In this document: positions 15,239 to 22,338 of the stretch, piece by piece
Layout: every line of letters begins with the position of its first letter
How positions within the stretch are numbered: the stretch's first letter is position 1
NCBI GenBank assembly: GCA_000434735.1
Contig: FR881207.1
Location: 1-22,338 of the forward strand
Reading direction: 5' to 3'
Origin: Bacteroides sp. CAG:530
GTDB lineage: Bacteria; Bacteroidota; Bacteroidia; Bacteroidales; Bacteroidaceae
Length of the DNA stretch: 22,338 nucleotides
Program-made: the position numbers and the translations under genes
The notes under the pieces: model-generated
Database searches by the model: none
What the model was told of the DNA's origin: nothing
The model's input: only the letters and a program-made list of their open reading frames with translations

Positions 15239-16222
15239 ATGAAATTATCATATATATCAGTAAAGAAATTAGTTTTTTGTTCGTTGTTGGCCACACTGCC
15301 ATTTGATACTCCTACCATGCAGGCTGCCACTGTGGGCGATGACGTGGAATACACTTGTGTGGAAGTTCCACGGAACATGGTGTTTTGCGGTGAAACGGTA
15401 GACTTGAGCCGATTTGACCGCCGAGAACGCATGGATCGTGAGTTGCTGGCGTTTTCGTTTATGCACAGCACGTCCATTCAGATGATAAAACGTGCCAACC
15501 GTTACTTTCCGATAGTAGAAGACATACTGCGCGAAAACGGAATACCCGACGATTTTAAGTATCTGATGTCTATAGAGAGTAATAATAACCCGTTGGCTCG
15601 TTCGGGAGCCGGTGCAGCTGGGCTATGGCAACTTATGCCGGCTACTGCCCGCGAGTTCGGGCTCGAAGTGGGACATAGTGTGGACGAGCGTTATCATGTA
15701 GAGAAAGCTACCCGTGCGGCATGCCGTTATCTGAAGCAAGCCTACCAGCGTTTTGGAAATTGGGTGAGTGTGGCGGCATCGTATAATGCCGGTCAGGGCA
15801 GAATTTCAAAGTCGCTTGCCGAGCAATACGAAGAAAATGCGCTCGACCTTCAGTTGGTAGAAGAGACCGCACGATACGTGTATCGAATTCTCGCAGCAAA
15901 GATTATGTTCGCCAGTCCACAGAAGTTCGGATTCGTTCTACGTGCGTCCGATCTTTATCCGATGATACCATACCGAGAGATAAAAGTAGAAGAGACGATA
16001 GACGATCTTCCTCGCTTTGCTAAGGGAAGAGGTATAAGCTATGCGCTTCTGCGTAATATGAATCCGTGGCTGAGAACCTCTTCGCTTCCGGTACATGGCA
16101 AATCGGTATACTATATCCGTATTCCAGATAAAGAAGGCATGAATGCTAATCCTAATATCATCGTACCTCACGACCCGGCTTGGGTAGTATCGCCAACAAA
16201 CGTGTGGGGCGGAAAGAAGTAA
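15239..16222 (+). CDS. MltD-like lytic transglycosylase (SLT domain)
   Basis: This 327-residue exported enzyme is predicted to cleave peptidoglycan between MurNAc and GlcNAc with formation of 1,6-anhydroMurNAc. A signal peptide is at about 1-30 (ending MQAA), with no lipobox. The SLT catalytic domain covers about 92-225: the catalytic glutamate is Glu113 in MSIESNNNPLARS, followed by GAAGLWQLMPATAREFGL (125-142), AACRYLKQAY and AASYNAGQGRI (179-189). A C-terminal part (about 245-310) resembles the post-SLT region of MltD, but no convincing LysM repeat is visible, so it may lack the glycan-binding repeats of the E. coli enzyme. It is a monocistronic gene bounded by a 93-nt upstream gap and a strong terminator. 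The ATG at 15228 is out of frame. Confidence 0.9.
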   Translation: MKLSYISVKKLVFCSLLATLPFDTPTMQAATVGDDVEYTCVEVPRNMVFCGETVDLSRFDRRERMDRELLAFSFMHSTSIQMIKRANRYFPIVEDILRENGIPDDFKYLMSIESNNNPLARSGAGAAGLWQLMPATAREFGLEVGHSVDERYHVEKATRAACRYLKQAYQRFGNWVSVAASYNAGQGRISKSLAEQYEENALDLQLVEETARYVYRILAAKIMFASPQKFGFVLRASDLYPMIPYREIKVEETIDDLPRFAKGRGISYALLRNMNPWLRTSSLPVHGKSVYYIRIPDKEGMNANPNIIVPHDPAWVVSPTNVWGGKK

Positions 16223-16230
16223 TGAAAAAT

Positions 16231-16290
16231 AAAAGCCATTCCGGTTTCTTCCTTTTGCGGAGAGAATATCCCGGAATGGCTTTTGTTTTG
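16231..16290. terminator. Bidirectional terminator between convergent genes
   Basis: AAAAGCCATTCCGG (16231-16244) is the exact reverse complement of CCGGAATGGCTTTT (16271-16284). TTTTGTTTTG follows on the plus strand, and TTTTATTTTTC on the minus strand, so it can stop both the lytic transglycosylase gene and the RRM gene. The loop is 26 nt. Confidence 0.85.
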
Positions 16291-16302
16291 TTGGCGAAAA
16301 AA

Positions 16303-16545
16303 TCAAGCTTTAGGCAAAGCTTCTTTTATAACCATTTGGCGACCCATAAAGTCGCTTCCGCTTAATTCTTTAATTGCTTGTGATGCAGCTTCGTCGTCCA
16401 TTTCTACAAAACCGAAACCTTTAGATTTTCCTGTTTCGCGGTCTTTGATGATTTTTACTGAATGCACAGTGCCATACACTGCTAACGCACGTTCTAAGTC
16501 TCCTTCCTTAACTCGATAGTTAAGGTTTCCCAAATACAAATTCAT
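16303..16545 (-). CDS. Single-RRM RNA-binding protein (Bacteroides Rbp type)
   Basis: This 80-residue protein is a bare RNA recognition motif. RNP2 is LYLGNL (3-8) and RNP1 is KGFGFVEM (42-49), with the aromatic residues that stack on RNA (Tyr4, Phe44, Phe46) all present. Bacteroidetes lack Hfq, and such RRM proteins are thought to act as global post-transcriptional regulators; one of them in B. thetaiotaomicron (RbpB) affects PUL expression. This ties it loosely to the PUL in this window, by family knowledge only. The short tail MVIKEALPKA lacks the Gly/Arg-rich extension seen in some relatives. It is followed by the bidirectional terminator and preceded by a predicted leader of about 170 nt. 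Confidence 0.92.
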   Translation of the reverse strand: MNLYLGNLNYRVKEGDLERALAVYGTVHSVKIIKDRETGKSKGFGFVEMDDEAASQAIKELSGSDFMGRQMVIKEALPKA

Positions 16546-16721
16546 GTTTTTTTGATTTGAATGAAATAAAAATAATAATTGAAATATTCTCTCTACGACA
16601 GTGATGGAAAAAGAAATATGAGAGATTCGAACGACGAGCGTTTACACAATGGGCTTTCGCGTATGCGGTAAAAACCAGTAATAGAAATCGCTGTGATTAA
16701 TTTTAATACCACTATCGCGAG

Positions 16722-16753
16722 CAAAGGAACGTATAAAAAATAAGATAACCAAG
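16722..16753 (-). promoter_or_regulatory. Possible promoter for the RRM gene
   Basis: On the minus strand TTCCTTTG (16729 down to 16722) differs by one base from TAnnTTTG. CTTG (16753 down to 16750) lies exactly 20 nt upstream as a one-mismatch -33 element. A start near 16715 would give a leader of about 170 nt, long enough for an RNA-structure or cold-responsive control. Both elements are imperfect. Confidence 0.4.
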
Positions 16754-16835
16754 AGTTTTAAAAAATAAAATGTAGCGTTTTTAGATGGCAGGCGAGGTGT
16801 TTATCAGACAGTTTGTCAGTCGTGAACGGATTTAT

Positions 16836-16915
16836 TTCTGTTACGGGTGATTTTAATTCTGTCTCAACAGAATATATTTCTATTGCAACTGAATTTAAAT
16901 ATGTTGCAATAGAAT
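16836..16915. repeat. Palindromic 17-bp motif repeated every 21 bp
   Basis: Copies start at 16836 (TTCTGTTACGGGTGATT, left half only), 16857 (TTCTGTCTCAACAGAAT), 16878 (TTCTATTGCAACTGAAT) and 16899 (ATATGTTGCAATAGAAT). The steps are exactly 21 bp each. The consensus TTCTGTTGCAACAGAAT contains the perfect palindrome TTCTGTTGCAACAGAA. The linkers between copies are 4 nt and AT-only (TTAA, ATAT, TTAA). Two helical turns per unit put all copies on one DNA face, as expected for cooperative binding of dimers. The array ends about 55 bp before the tig -33 element. Possible weak copies at 16815 and 16920 match at only about half the positions. I do not recognise the regulator. Confidence 0.75.
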
Positions 16916-16970
16916 CCATATTTGCCAAAACAAATATTATGAGTGATTAAAGTGTTTTTTTTAGTACCTT

Positions 16971-17002
16971 TTTGGTTATTGAAATATTAAACATTATTTT
17001 TG
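16971..17002 (+). promoter_or_regulatory. Bacteroides-type promoter for tig
   Basis: TTTG (16971-16974), a 20-nt spacer and TATTTTTG (16995-17002) match both consensus elements exactly. The predicted start near 17009 leaves a leader of about 60 nt before the tig ATG. Confidence 0.75.
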
Positions 17003-17069
17003 CACACTCTTTGTATAAAGTGAACTATTAGAACATAATAAAGTAATAATTAAATAAATAAAGTCGGAA

Positions 17070-18416
17070 ATGAATATTTCATTGCAGAATGTAGACAAAG
17101 TAAGCGCATTGCTTACTGTTCAGATTGAAAAAGCTGACTATCAGGAAAAAGTAGAAAAATCGTTGAAAACTATTCGTCAGAGAGTTAATATGCCGGGCTT
17201 CCGTAAGGGTATGGTTCCTATGGGTCTTGTTAAGAAACAGTATGGCGTATCTGTATTGGTAGAAGAAGTTGATAAGCTGATGCAGGAAAAAGTAGGCGAA
17301 TATATCCGTGAAAATAAGGTAGATATGTTGGGCGCTCCGCTTCCTAAGGAGAGCAACGCAAACTTTGAAACTGACGAAAACTTCGAATTCTCATTCGATA
17401 TCGCTTTGGCTCCTCAGTTTGAATTGACTTTGTCTAACGAAGACACTGTTGATTACTACGATATCAACGTAACAGACGAAATGGTTGACCAGCAGGTTAA
17501 GATGTATACTCAGCGTACCGGTAAATATGATAAGGTAGAAGAGTATCAGGATAACGATATGTTGAAGGGTCTGTTGGCTGAACTTGATGAAAACGGCAAC
17601 ACTAAAGAAGGTGGCGTTCAGGTAGAAGGTGCTGTTATGATGCCTTCTTACATGAAGAACGACGATCAGAAAGCTATCTTCAACGCAGCTAAGACTAACA
17701 CTGTATTGGTGTTTAATCCTTCTGTTGCTTTCGATAACAACGAAGCAGAATTGGCTTCTTTGTTGAAGGTTGCTAAGGAAGATGTTGAAAACCACAAGGG
17801 TAACTTCAGCTTCCAGATTGAAGAAATCACTCGCTTGATTCCGGGTGAATTGAACCAGGAATTGTTCGACCAGGTTTTGGGTAAGGACAAAGCTCACAAC
17901 GAAGAAGAGTTCCGCGCTCAGATTAAGGAAACTATCGCTAAGCAGTTCGAAGCTGACAGCGACTATAAGTTCTTGATCGACGTTCGTAACTACGCTGCTA
18001 ACAAAGTAGGCAAGTTGGAATTCGCTGACGAACTGATGAAGCGTATCATGTTGGAAAACAACAAGGAAAAAGGTGAAGAATTCGTTGCTGAACACTATGA
18101 CAAGAGCATTGAAGAATTGACTTGGCGCCTGATCAAGGAAAAATTGGTTAGAGCTAACGATATCAAGGTTGAACAGTCTGATATTACTGAGATGGCTAAG
18201 GAAGCTACTCGCGCTCAGTTCGCTCAGTACGGTATGATCAATGTACCTGAAGAATTGCTCGAAAACTACAGCAAGGAAATGCTGAAGAAACAAGAGTCTG
18301 TAGAAGCTTTGGTTAACCGTGCAGTAGAAGCTAAATTGTGTGCTGTGTTGAAAGGTCAGGTTACTCTGAACCACAAGGCTGTATCGGCAGAAGAATTCAA
18401 CAAGATGTTTGAGTAA
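17070..18416 (+). CDS. tig: Trigger factor, ribosome-associated chaperone
   Basis: This 448-residue protein binds at the ribosome exit tunnel and shields nascent chains. The N-terminal ribosome-docking loop is MPGFRKGMVP (41-50), which keeps GFR from the classic GFRxGKxP pattern but has Met-Val instead of Lys-x. The middle domain (about 150-250), which is an FKBP-type prolyl isomerase in E. coli, is hard to recognise: the usual DFxG, MIPGFE and FPEEY motifs are missing, so isomerase activity is unlikely. The C-terminal helical chaperone arms (about 260-448) are present, with LVNRAVEAKLCAVLKGQVTL near the end. The gene heads the tig-clpP-clpX cluster, a common arrangement that links folding with proteolysis. 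Codon use is uniform and highly biased, as expected for strong expression. Confidence 0.93.
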   Translation: MNISLQNVDKVSALLTVQIEKADYQEKVEKSLKTIRQRVNMPGFRKGMVPMGLVKKQYGVSVLVEEVDKLMQEKVGEYIRENKVDMLGAPLPKESNANFETDENFEFSFDIALAPQFELTLSNEDTVDYYDINVTDEMVDQQVKMYTQRTGKYDKVEEYQDNDMLKGLLAELDENGNTKEGGVQVEGAVMMPSYMKNDDQKAIFNAAKTNTVLVFNPSVAFDNNEAELASLLKVAKEDVENHKGNFSFQIEEITRLIPGELNQELFDQVLGKDKAHNEEEFRAQIKETIAKQFEADSDYKFLIDVRNYAANKVGKLEFADELMKRIMLENNKEKGEEFVAEHYDKSIEELTWRLIKEKLVRANDIKVEQSDITEMAKEATRAQFAQYGMINVPEELLENYSKEMLKKQESVEALVNRAVEAKLCAVLKGQVTLNHKAVSAEEFNKMFE

Positions 18417-18473
18417 TCAAAACGTAGGGGCTGATGTCCCAACGCTGATTGCTGAAACGATTAGATAAGAAGT

Positions 18474-18560
18474 GGAGCTTTTGATCTGGCTTTTCCGTTG
18501 TTGAGCTGAAGATTTTATAATTCTGCCCAATTACAAGTGAACAAGACGGTCGGAAGCTCC
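18474..18560 (+). other. Long-range stem in the tig-clpP gap
   Basis: GGAGCTT (18474-18480) pairs perfectly with AAGCTCC (18554-18560), extendable by two G-T pairs, across about 70 nt. TCTTTATATATAGG follows. The gap between tig and clpP (18417-18597, 181 nt) contains no good TAnnTTTG element; the closest is TAATTCTG at 18518-18525, without a fitting -33. It could be an mRNA processing or attenuation structure that lets clpP be expressed apart from tig. Confidence 0.3.
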
Positions 18561-18597
18561 TCTTTATATATAGGTAAATTTAATAAAACGAAATAAA

Positions 18598-19275
18598 ATG
18601 GACGATTTCAGAAAATATGCAACCAAGCACTTAGGTATGAACAGTATGGTGCTTGACGATGTTATCAAGTCGCAGAATGGATATTTGAATCCTTATATAT
18701 TGGAAGAACGCCAGCTCAATGTTACTCAGCTCGACGTGTTCTCGCGATTGATGATGGATCGTATCATCTTTTTGGGTACCGCTATCGATGATTATACAGC
18801 CAATACCTTACAGGCTCAGCTGTTGTATCTGGATTCTGTAGAACCAGGAAAAGATATTTCCATTTATATCAACTCTCCGGGCGGATCGGTATATGCCGGT
18901 TTGGGTATTTATGATACTATGCAGTTCATCTCTAGCGATGTAGCTACTATCTGTACAGGTATGGCTGCTTCTATGGCTGCGGTATTGCTCGTTGCCGGAG
19001 AGGAAGGAAAGCGTTCTGCGCTTACTCACTCTCGCGTCATGATTCACCAGCCGATGGGTGGCGCTCAGGGACAGGCGTCTGATATAGAAATCACTGCCCG
19101 CGAAATCCAGAAGTTGAAGAAGGAACTCTATACTATCATTGCGGAACATTCGCATACCGAATTCGACAAGGTATGGGCCGACTCCGACCGTGATTACTGG
19201 ATGACCGCTCTTGAGGCTAAGGAATACGGCATGATAGACGAAGTTCTGTCGCGCAAGCCTGCAGATCTGAAATGA
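18598..19275 (+). CDS. clpP: ATP-dependent Clp protease proteolytic subunit
   Basis: This 225-residue serine peptidase forms the tetradecameric proteolytic chamber fed by ClpX. The catalytic triad is visible: Ser125 in GMAASMAAV, His150 in VMIHQPMGG, and Asp199 in DSDRDYWM, with the spacing of the E. coli enzyme. The oxyanion-hole region INSPGGSVYAG (91-101) and the heptamer-contact region around 160-185 are also present. The N-terminal 25-30 residues may be removed as a propeptide. It begins 181 nt after tig and ends 56 nt before clpX, so clpP-clpX are almost surely one transcript. No anomaly. Confidence 0.97.
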   Translation: MDDFRKYATKHLGMNSMVLDDVIKSQNGYLNPYILEERQLNVTQLDVFSRLMMDRIIFLGTAIDDYTANTLQAQLLYLDSVEPGKDISIYINSPGGSVYAGLGIYDTMQFISSDVATICTGMAASMAAVLLVAGEEGKRSALTHSRVMIHQPMGGAQGQASDIEITAREIQKLKKELYTIIAEHSHTEFDKVWADSDRDYWMTALEAKEYGMIDEVLSRKPADLK

Positions 19276-19331
19276 TTAAGAGTGTAGAACAGAAAGAATA
19301 AGTTGAATATAAAAGAATAAATAAGAGAACA

Positions 19332-20594
19332 TTGGAAGGAGATAAACCAACGAGACGGAAATCGAACAAACGCTATTGCAGTTTTTGCGGACGTAGCGAA
19401 GATGAGGTTGGTTTCCTGATAACGGGGCTGAACGGCAATATATGCGATAGCTGTGCCGAACAAGCTCATGAGATAGTTAATGAGGCTTTGCATTCGCATG
19501 GCAATGTAGCCGATGGTCTTGATTTAGGCTTGGCCGATCTTCCGAAGCCGAAAGATATTAAGGCTTTTCTCGATCAGTATGTGATTGGCCAGGACGATGC
19601 CAAGCGTTATCTTTCGGTAGCCGTTTATAATCACTATAAGCGTTTGCTTCAGACTCAGACTAAGGATGATGTGGAAATTGAAAAGTCGAACATCATTATG
19701 GTGGGAAGCACCGGAACCGGAAAGACTCTGTTGGCTCGCACTATAGCCAAGTTGCTTCATGTTCCGTTTACTATTGTCGACGCTACGGTGCTGACTCAAG
19801 CCGGATACGTGGGCGAGGATATAGAAAGCATACTTTCGCGCCTGTTGCAGGTGGCCGACTATGATGTAGCCAAGGCGGAACGCGGTATCGTATTCATTGA
19901 TGAAATAGACAAAATAGCACGTAAGGGAGATAACCCATCTATCACTCGCGACGTAAGCGGTGAAGGTGTGCAGCAAGGATTGCTGAAACTGCTGGAAGGG
20001 TCGGTAGTAAACGTGCCACCTCAGGGCGGACGTAAGCATCCTGAACAGAAGTTCATTCAAGTAAACACTAAGAATATCCTCTTTATCTGCGGCGGAGCGT
20101 TCGACGGAATTGAGCGTAAGATTGCTCAGCGTATGAATACTAACGTGGTGGGATATGGAGCTGCTAAGGAAACTACAAAGATAGACCGCTCTAACCTGAT
20201 GCAGTATATCGTGCCTCAGGATTTGAAGTCGTTCGGTCTGATTCCAGAAATCATCGGACGTCTGCCTATCCTGACTTATCTGAATCCGCTAGACCGTACA
20301 GCATTGCGCAATATCCTTACAGAGCCGAAAAACTCTATCGTGAAGCAGTATATTAAGCTTTTCGAGATGGATGGAGTGAAGCTGGAATTCCAGCCCGAGG
20401 TACTCGACTATATAGTAGACAAGGCTGTAGAGTATAAGTTGGGTGCGCGTGGTTTGCGTTCTATCGTCGAAACCATCATCATGGATGCCATGTACGATGT
20501 ACCGTCAGAGAATATAGATCATTTTGTGGTTACTTTAGACTATGCACGCAAGCAGATGGAAAAGGTTAACTTTTCTCGTTTGCAGATGGAGTGA
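19332..20594 (+). CDS. clpX: ATP-dependent Clp protease ATP-binding subunit ClpX
   Basis: This 420-residue AAA+ unfoldase recognises substrates and threads them into ClpP. The N-terminal zinc-binding domain has four cysteines (16, 19, 38, 41). Walker A is GSTGTGKT (125-132), Walker B IVFIDEID (186-193), the pore loop GYVGED (158-163), and sensor/arginine-finger region SFGLIPEIIGRLPIL (near 300). The ClpP-docking loop, IGF in E. coli, appears as VGY (273-275), a variant that I believe is common in Bacteroidetes. The only start that fits the family's N-terminus is TTG at 19332: the frame is open from 19302 after TAA at 19299-19301 and has no ATG before the zinc domain. It follows clpP by 56 nt. 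No clear terminator lies after it. Confidence 0.95.
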   Translation: MEGDKPTRRKSNKRYCSFCGRSEDEVGFLITGLNGNICDSCAEQAHEIVNEALHSHGNVADGLDLGLADLPKPKDIKAFLDQYVIGQDDAKRYLSVAVYNHYKRLLQTQTKDDVEIEKSNIIMVGSTGTGKTLLARTIAKLLHVPFTIVDATVLTQAGYVGEDIESILSRLLQVADYDVAKAERGIVFIDEIDKIARKGDNPSITRDVSGEGVQQGLLKLLEGSVVNVPPQGGRKHPEQKFIQVNTKNILFICGGAFDGIERKIAQRMNTNVVGYGAAKETTKIDRSNLMQYIVPQDLKSFGLIPEIIGRLPILTYLNPLDRTALRNILTEPKNSIVKQYIKLFEMDGVKLEFQPEVLDYIVDKAVEYKLGARGLRSIVETIIMDAMYDVPSENIDHFVVTLDYARKQMEKVNFSRLQME

Positions 20595-20657
20595 TGATAG
20601 AAAAAAGTGGAAAATAGATAAAACGGAAGTTCTTTCGATAAAATATTCCTCGAATTA

Positions 20658-20690
20658 TTTGTGTAATATTAAAAGTTGTTTATAACTTTG
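20658..20690 (+). promoter_or_regulatory. Promoter for recQ
   Basis: TTTG (20658-20661) is followed after 21 nt by TAACTTTG (20683-20690); both elements match the consensus. The start near 20697 leaves a leader of about 55 nt, which contains a small hairpin (AAGAGA 20702-20707 with TCTCTT 20714-20719). It makes recQ a separate unit from clpX. Confidence 0.7.
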
Positions 20691-20752
20691 TTACAATCGT
20701 AAAGAGAGAGACATCTCTTGGTCGGATGTATAATCACTAAAATAAGGGAATA

Positions 20753-22338
20753 ATGGCGGAGACTATTAATTTAACTGCTGAGCTGAAGAAATATTTCGGC
20801 TTTGATACATTTAAGGGGCATCAGGAAGAAATCATCCGTAACTTGCTGGATGGAAATGATACGTTTGTTTTGATGCCTACCGGGGGTGGTAAGTCACTGT
20901 GCTATCAGCTGCCTTCGTTGCTAATGGAAGGTACGGCAATTGTAATATCTCCGCTTATAGCTCTTATGAAGAACCAGGTTGATGCCATGCGCAATTATAG
21001 CGAAGAAGATGGTGTGGCACACTTCATCAACTCCTCGCTGTCTAAGTCGGCTATAGATCAGGTAAAGTCGGACATAGTATCGGGTAAAACCAAACTATTG
21101 TATGTGGCTCCTGAATCTCTGACCAAGGAAGACAACGTAGACTTTTTGCGCCATGTTAAAATCTCTTTCTATGCGATAGACGAAGCGCATTGTATATCAG
21201 AGTGGGGGCATGATTTCCGTCCCGAATACCGTCGCATACGTCCTATCATTAACGAGATAGGAAGAGCACCGATAATAGCCCTGACCGCAACCGCTACTCC
21301 AAAGGTGAAGATGGATATCCAGAAGAATCTGGGTATGACAGAAGCCAAGGAGTTCAAATCGTCGTTTAATCGTCCAAACCTATACTACGAAGTAAGGGCA
21401 AAGACTAACAATGTAGACAAGGACATTATCCGTTTTATTAAGCAGAACCCTGATAAATCGGGAATCATTTACTGCTTGAGCCGTAAAAAAGTAGAAGAAC
21501 TGGCCGAAATCCTTCAGGCTAACGGCATAAAAGCCCGTCCGTATCATGCTGGTATGGATTCGGCTGCCCGCAATGCCAATCAAGATGCTTTCTTGAAAGA
21601 GGATATTGACGTGATAGTAGCGACCATAGCATTCGGTATGGGTATCGATAAGCCGGATGTGCGTTTCGTAATTCATTACGATGTGCCTAAGAGCTTGGAA
21701 GGCTATTATCAGGAAACAGGACGCGCCGGTCGTGACGGTGGCGAAGGCCAATGCATCACTTTCTACTCAAATAAGGACTTGCAGAAATTAGAGAAGTTTA
21801 TGCAGGGTAAGCCTGTTTCTGAGCAGGAGATTGGAAAACAACTGTTGCAGGAAACAGCGGCGTATGCGGAGTCGTCATTGTGTAGACGAAAGATATTATT
21901 GCATTATTTCGGTGAGGAGTATACTGAGGACAACTGTGGTAATTGTGATAACTGTTTAAATCCAAAAAAACAAGTGGAGGCTCAGGATTCATTGTGTGCA
22001 GTGATTGAAACAATCATTGCGGTAAAAGAAAATTTTAAGCAAGATTATATAGTAGATATCCTTTTAGGTAAGGAAACATCCGAGGTGCTTGCGCATAAGC
22101 ATGAAGAGTTGGAAGTTTTCGGCTCGGGCATGGGCGAGGAAGATCGTTTGTGGAATGCTGTTATCCGTCAGGCGCTGATAGCCGGATATCTTACTAAGGA
22201 TGTTGAAAACTATGGCTTACTCAAGGTTACTGCCGAAGGACGTAAGTTCTTGAAGAAGCCGAAGTCGTTCAAGATAGTAGAAGACAACGATTTCGATGAT
22301 GAAGATGTAGAAGAAGTTCCGATGAGAAGCGGAGCGTC
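20753..22338 (+). CDS. recQ: ATP-dependent DNA helicase RecQ (3' end beyond window)
   Basis: The frame opens at ATG 20753 and runs off the window after 528 codons. RecQ is a 3'-5' superfamily 2 helicase in recombination repair and fork rescue. Motif 0 is GFDTFKGHQEEII (16-28), motif I MPTGGGKS (Lys47), motif II DEAH (143-146) with the RecQ aromatic loop WGHDFRPEYR (151-160), motif III ALTATATP, and motif VI QETGRAGRDG. The RecQ-Ct zinc-binding cysteines lie in SSLCRRK and NCGNCDNC. A winged-helix domain follows up to about 505. The end, rich in Asp/Glu (EDNDFDDEDVEEVP), is probably a linker before an HRDC domain outside the window. No stop or frameshift is present in the visible part. Confidence 0.96.
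   Translation, partial: MAETINLTAELKKYFGFDTFKGHQEEIIRNLLDGNDTFVLMPTGGGKSLCYQLPSLLMEGTAIVISPLIALMKNQVDAMRNYSEEDGVAHFINSSLSKSAIDQVKSDIVSGKTKLLYVAPESLTKEDNVDFLRHVKISFYAIDEAHCISEWGHDFRPEYRRIRPIINEIGRAPIIALTATATPKVKMDIQKNLGMTEAKEFKSSFNRPNLYYEVRAKTNNVDKDIIRFIKQNPDKSGIIYCLSRKKVEELAEILQANGIKARPYHAGMDSAARNANQDAFLKEDIDVIVATIAFGMGIDKPDVRFVIHYDVPKSLEGYYQETGRAGRDGGEGQCITFYSNKDLQKLEKFMQGKPVSEQEIGKQLLQETAAYAESSLCRRKILLHYFGEEYTEDNCGNCDNCLNPKKQVEAQDSLCAVIETIIAVKENFKQDYIVDILLGKETSEVLAHKHEELEVFGSGMGEEDRLWNAVIRQALIAGYLTKDVENYGLLKVTAEGRKFLKKPKSFKIVEDNDFDDEDVEEVPMRSGA

Larger units (their letters stand above)
16546..17069. other. 524-nt divergent intergenic region (RRM gene / tig)
   Basis: No protein or tRNA is seen. 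It contains the RRM gene's likely minus-strand promoter with a long leader (about 16546-16715), a phased palindrome array (16836-16915), and the tig promoter (16971-17002). The stretch 16760-16835 shows nothing clear except weak, degenerate similarity to the repeat. Confidence 0.6.

Noticed and set aside
16836..16915. CRISPR array
   Set aside because: The repeats are only 17 bp with 4-nt linkers; there are no spacers of normal size and no cas genes.
17391..18374. Open frame of 327 codons on the minus strand inside tig
   Set aside because: It is antisense to an intact trigger factor gene and its translation is low-complexity Phe/Val/Ser/Leu-rich.
20595..20657. Terminator after clpX
   Set aside because: Only a very weak stem is visible, without a T-run, so no terminator is called.

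Overview
The window reads as a chromosomal segment of a gut-type Bacteroidales (Bacteroides/Phocaeicola-like). The evidence is a SusC/SusD pair run by an ECF sigma factor and a FecR-type anti-sigma factor, an ArgF' of the N-succinylornithine transcarbamylase type, a tig-clpP-clpX cluster, a single-RRM RNA-binding protein, and several promoters of the Bacteroides kind (-33 TTTG, about 20 nt, -7 TAnnTTTG). I cannot name the species.

Region 1 (1-12573) is a compact polysaccharide utilisation locus (PUL). It starts with an ECF sigma factor (250-828) and its FecR-like anti-sigma factor (1014-2003). Next comes a SusC TonB-dependent transporter that carries an N-terminal STN signalling domain (2194-5562), then a SusD lipoprotein (5585-7126). 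A strong terminator follows, then a GH63 lipoprotein (7199-9214) and a secreted GH2 beta-galactosidase (9250-12486), closed by a second terminator. In the expected wiring, the glycan is bound and imported by SusCD and cut in the periplasm or at the surface by GH63 and GH2, and the STN domain reports occupancy to FecR, which controls the sigma factor. The main anomaly is an in-frame TAA at 4888-4890 that splits susC. The frame is otherwise intact on both sides, so the importer of this PUL looks freshly broken by one substitution, or there is a sequence error.

Region 2 (12574-13260) is a small AT-rich insert-like module with its own -7 element. It encodes a DUF4160 protein and a DUF2442 protein 7 nt apart, in a toxin-antitoxin-like layout, and ends in a long, nearly perfect hairpin.

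Region 3 (13265-16545) holds argF' on the minus strand; a divergent pair encoding a DUF2007 protein and an unrecognised exported protein that overlap by 4 nt; an MltD-like lytic transglycosylase; a bidirectional terminator; and a minus-strand RRM RNA-binding protein.

Region 4 (16546-17069) is a 524-nt intergenic region between the divergent RRM and tig genes. It contains three good copies and one half copy of a palindromic 17-bp motif (consensus TTCTGTTGCAACAGAAT) spaced exactly 21 bp apart, upstream of a good tig promoter. I could not tie this array to a known regulator; it is the most unexplained structure in the window.

Region 5 (17070-22338) is the proteostasis cluster tig, clpP, clpX (clpX apparently starting at TTG), followed by recQ on its own promoter and cut off by the window end.
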